Part shown: one piece after another, positions 62,361 through 64,000 of the stretch
Position numbering within the stretch: the first letter of the stretch is position 1
How the letters are laid out: every line of letters starts with the position of its first letter
Assembly: GCF_003935425.1 (NCBI RefSeq)
Contig: NZ_RHQN01000003.1
Location: 248,001-312,000, forward strand
DNA length: 64,000 nt
From: Pseudomonas sp. v388
GTDB taxonomy: Bacteria; Pseudomonadota; Gammaproteobacteria; Pseudomonadales; Pseudomonadaceae
Reading direction: 5' to 3'
Position numbers and translations under genes: made by a program
The notes under the pieces: generated by a model
Told to the model about the DNA's origin: nothing
Database searches by the model: none
What the model saw: the letters and a program-made list of their open reading frames with translations, nothing else

Positions 62361-64000
62361 TCAGCCGGTGTTGCGCAGCCCGGCGGCGATGCCCGCCACC
62401 GACACCAGCAGGGCCAGTTCCAGAGGGCTGTCGAGGTTCGCTTCGCGATTCCGTGAGCGAGCCAACAGCTCGGCCTGGAGCAGATGCAGCGGGTCCAGGT
62501 AGGTGTTGCGCAGGCTGATGAATTCCAGGGTCGCAGGGCTGTGCGCCAACAGGCGGTCCTGCCCGGTCAGGCCCAGCACCACGTCGCACGCCTGCGACAA
62601 TAGGTCGCGCAGATGTGCACCCAAATGTTGCAGCTGCGGCGTGACCAGACGTTCGTCGTAGAGCCGGGCGATGTCGGCATCGGCCTTGGCCAGGACCATT
62701 TCCAGCATATCGATGCGAGTGCGGAAGAACGGCCACTGCTCGCGCATCTGCCCCAGCAGCGCACCCTCATTGCGCTCCAGCGCCTTGCTCAACGCCGTTT
62801 CCCAGCCGAGCCAGGCCGGCAGCATCAGCCGCGTCTGGGTCCAGGCGAAAATCCACGGAATCGCCCGCAGGCTCTCGACGCCGCCCTCGCGGCGCTTGGC
62901 CGGACGACTGCCCAGCGGCAAGCGTCCCAGCTCCTGTTCAGGTGTGGCCTGCCGGAAATACTCGACGAATTCGGGGTGTTCACGGACCACGGCACGGTAG
63001 GCGCCCACCCCGTCGGCGGCCAGCTGGTCCATCATCCTGCGCCAGGAAGGCTGTGGTGGCGGTGGCGGCAGCAAGGTCGCCTCCAGCACGGCGGCCAGGT
63101 AAAGGTTGAGGTTCTGCTCGGCGATGTCCGGCAGGCCGAATTTGAACCGGATCATTTCGCCCTGCTCGGTGGTGCGGAAACGCCCGGCCACCGAACCCGG
63201 CGGCTGGGACAGAATCGCCGCGTGGGCCGGGCCGCCACCGCGGCCGACCGTGCCGCCGCGCCCGTGGAACAGCACCAGCTCCACTTGCTGCTCGCGGCAG
63301 ATTTCCACCAGCCGCTCCTGAGCACGATACTGCGCCCAGGCCGCGGCGGTGGTGCCGGCGTCCTTGGCCGAATCCGAATAGCCGATCATCACTTCCTGCG
63401 GACCCTGCAAACGCGCGCGATAGCCGGGCAGCGCCAGCAATTGCTCCATCACCGGCCCGGCATTGTCGAGGTCGGCCAGGGTTTCGAACAGCGGCACCAC
63501 ACGCATCGGCCGCAGCAGCCCGGCCTCCTTGAGCAGCAGCTGGACGGCAAGCACGTCCGAAGCCGCGCCGGCCATGGAGATCACGTAGGAACCCAGCGAC
63601 GCGGCGGGTGCCGCCGCCACTTCGCGACAGGTCGCCAGTACTTCGGCGGTATCGGCGGCAGGCTGGAAATGCGCCGGCAGCAAGGGCCTGCGGTTGTTCA
63701 GTTCGCGCAGCAGGAAGTCGACACGTGTCGGTTCGTCCCATTGGTCGTAACGGCCCAGGCCCAGGTAATCAGTGATTTCACTCATGGCCGCGCTGTGACG
63801 GGTCGAGTCCTGGCGCACGTCGAGACGGGCCAGGAACAGGCCGAAGGTCACCGCCCGGCGAATGCAGTCCAGCAACGGCCCGTCGGCGATCACGCCCATG
63901 CCGCATTCGTGCAGGGACTGGTAGCAGAGCATCAGCGGGTCCAACAGCTCGCGGTTGTCTTGCAACACTGTCTGCGTCAGCGGTTGTGGCGCGGCCAGAG
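62361..64000 (-). CDS. ppc: Phosphoenolpyruvate carboxylase, C-terminal part (5' end outside window)
   Basis: Ppc carboxylates phosphoenolpyruvate to oxaloacetate to refill the TCA cycle. The open frame continues past base 64000, so about 546 C-terminal residues of a protein of roughly 880 are visible. Catalytic segments are intact: [30 protein letters not shown], and the mobile Arg-rich loop [20 protein letters not shown]. The C-terminus ends in the family sequence AAGLRNTG, where the final Gly is typical of the enzyme. It is truncated only by the window edge. Confidence 0.98.
   Translation of the reverse strand, partial: LAAPQPLTQTVLQDNRELLDPLMLCYQSLHECGMGVIADGPLLDCIRRAVTFGLFLARLDVRQDSTRHSAAMSEITDYLGLGRYDQWDEPTRVDFLLRELNNRRPLLPAHFQPAADTAEVLATCREVAAAPAASLGSYVISMAGAASDVLAVQLLLKEAGLLRPMRVVPLFETLADLDNAGPVMEQLLALPGYRARLQGPQEVMIGYSDSAKDAGTTAAAWAQYRAQERLVEICREQQVELVLFHGRGGTVGRGGGPAHAAILSQPPGSVAGRFRTTEQGEMIRFKFGLPDIAEQNLNLYLAAVLEATLLPPPPPQPSWRRMMDQLAADGVGAYRAVVREHPEFVEYFRQATPEQELGRLPLGSRPAKRREGGVESLRAIPWIFAWTQTRLMLPAWLGWETALSKALERNEGALLGQMREQWPFFRTRIDMLEMVLAKADADIARLYDERLVTPQLQHLGAHLRDLLSQACDVVLGLTGQDRLLAHSPATLEFISLRNTYLDPLHLLQAELLARSRNREANLDSPLELALLVSVAGIAAGLRNTG

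Overview
This 64 kb window is high-GC chromosomal DNA from a fluorescent-group Pseudomonas, close to the P. syringae / P. fluorescens lineages. The evidence is the gene order fdxA-rsmZ-rpoS-nlpD-pcm-surE-truD-ispF, RpoS and NlpD sequences typical of the genus, a GacA-controlled RsmZ small RNA, and REP elements of the 'taggagcg...gcgacc' type. From memory, the order largely follows the P. aeruginosa block from fdxA to ppc. It is almost entirely core genome. I see no integrase, transposase, phage genes, CRISPR array, tRNA or rRNA gene.

Layout. (1) 1-9,833: the 3' end of fdxA, the RsmZ gene with its GacA box, then a minus-strand series rpoS, nlpD, pcm, surE, truD, ispF, followed by the glutathione-dependent formaldehyde detoxification pair fghA-adhC with its divergent LysR regulator. 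(2) 9,048-16,780: ispD-ftsB-eno-kdsA-pyrG-tilS-accA. (3) 16,897-35,208: a long minus-strand run covering replication, envelope and translation: dnaE, rnhB, lpxB, lpxA, fabZ, lpxD, ompH/skp, bamA, rseP, dxr, cdsA, uppS, frr, pyrH, tsf, rpsB. Many of these genes overlap by 1-4 bp, which implies translational coupling. (4) 35,522-49,835: plus-strand map, glnD, dapC, an ArsC/Spx-like gene, dapD, csdA-csdE, dapE, rlmA, a Trp-rich small protein and plsB, with tcdA convergent to csdE. (5) 49,899-57,728: a YbaY-type lipoprotein, a DUF4197 protein, a MexJK-type RND efflux operon with a divergent TetR repressor (mexL-like), rsmJ, and an unrecognised protein with an internal duplication. (6) 57,725-64,000: a minus-strand set (extensin-like, ICL/PEP-mutase family, DUF72, 103-aa protein), tsaB, adk and the 3' part of ppc.

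Shared themes are lysine/DAP synthesis and nitrogen sensing (dapC, dapD, dapE, glnD); envelope building (lpx genes, kdsA, bamA, skp, rseP, cdsA, uppS, plsB, accA, fabZ); isoprenoid synthesis (ispD, ispF, dxr); and RNA modification (truD, tilS, tcdA, tsaB, rlmA, rsmJ). The sulfur-relay pair csdA-csdE lies next to tcdA, and tsaB, needed for the t6A base that TcdA modifies, is also in the window.

I did not find a convincing undescribed multi-gene system. The items most worth a second look are the 208-residue duplicated protein at 57,102-57,728, the Trp-rich 125-residue protein at 46,666-47,043, several strong unannotated intergenic hairpins (rseP/bamA, plsB/ybaY, kdsA/eno, downstream of eno), the fghA/adhC intergenic repeat, and a clear palindromic operator candidate in front of the efflux operon. 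All calls come from reading the sequence; no database search was run.
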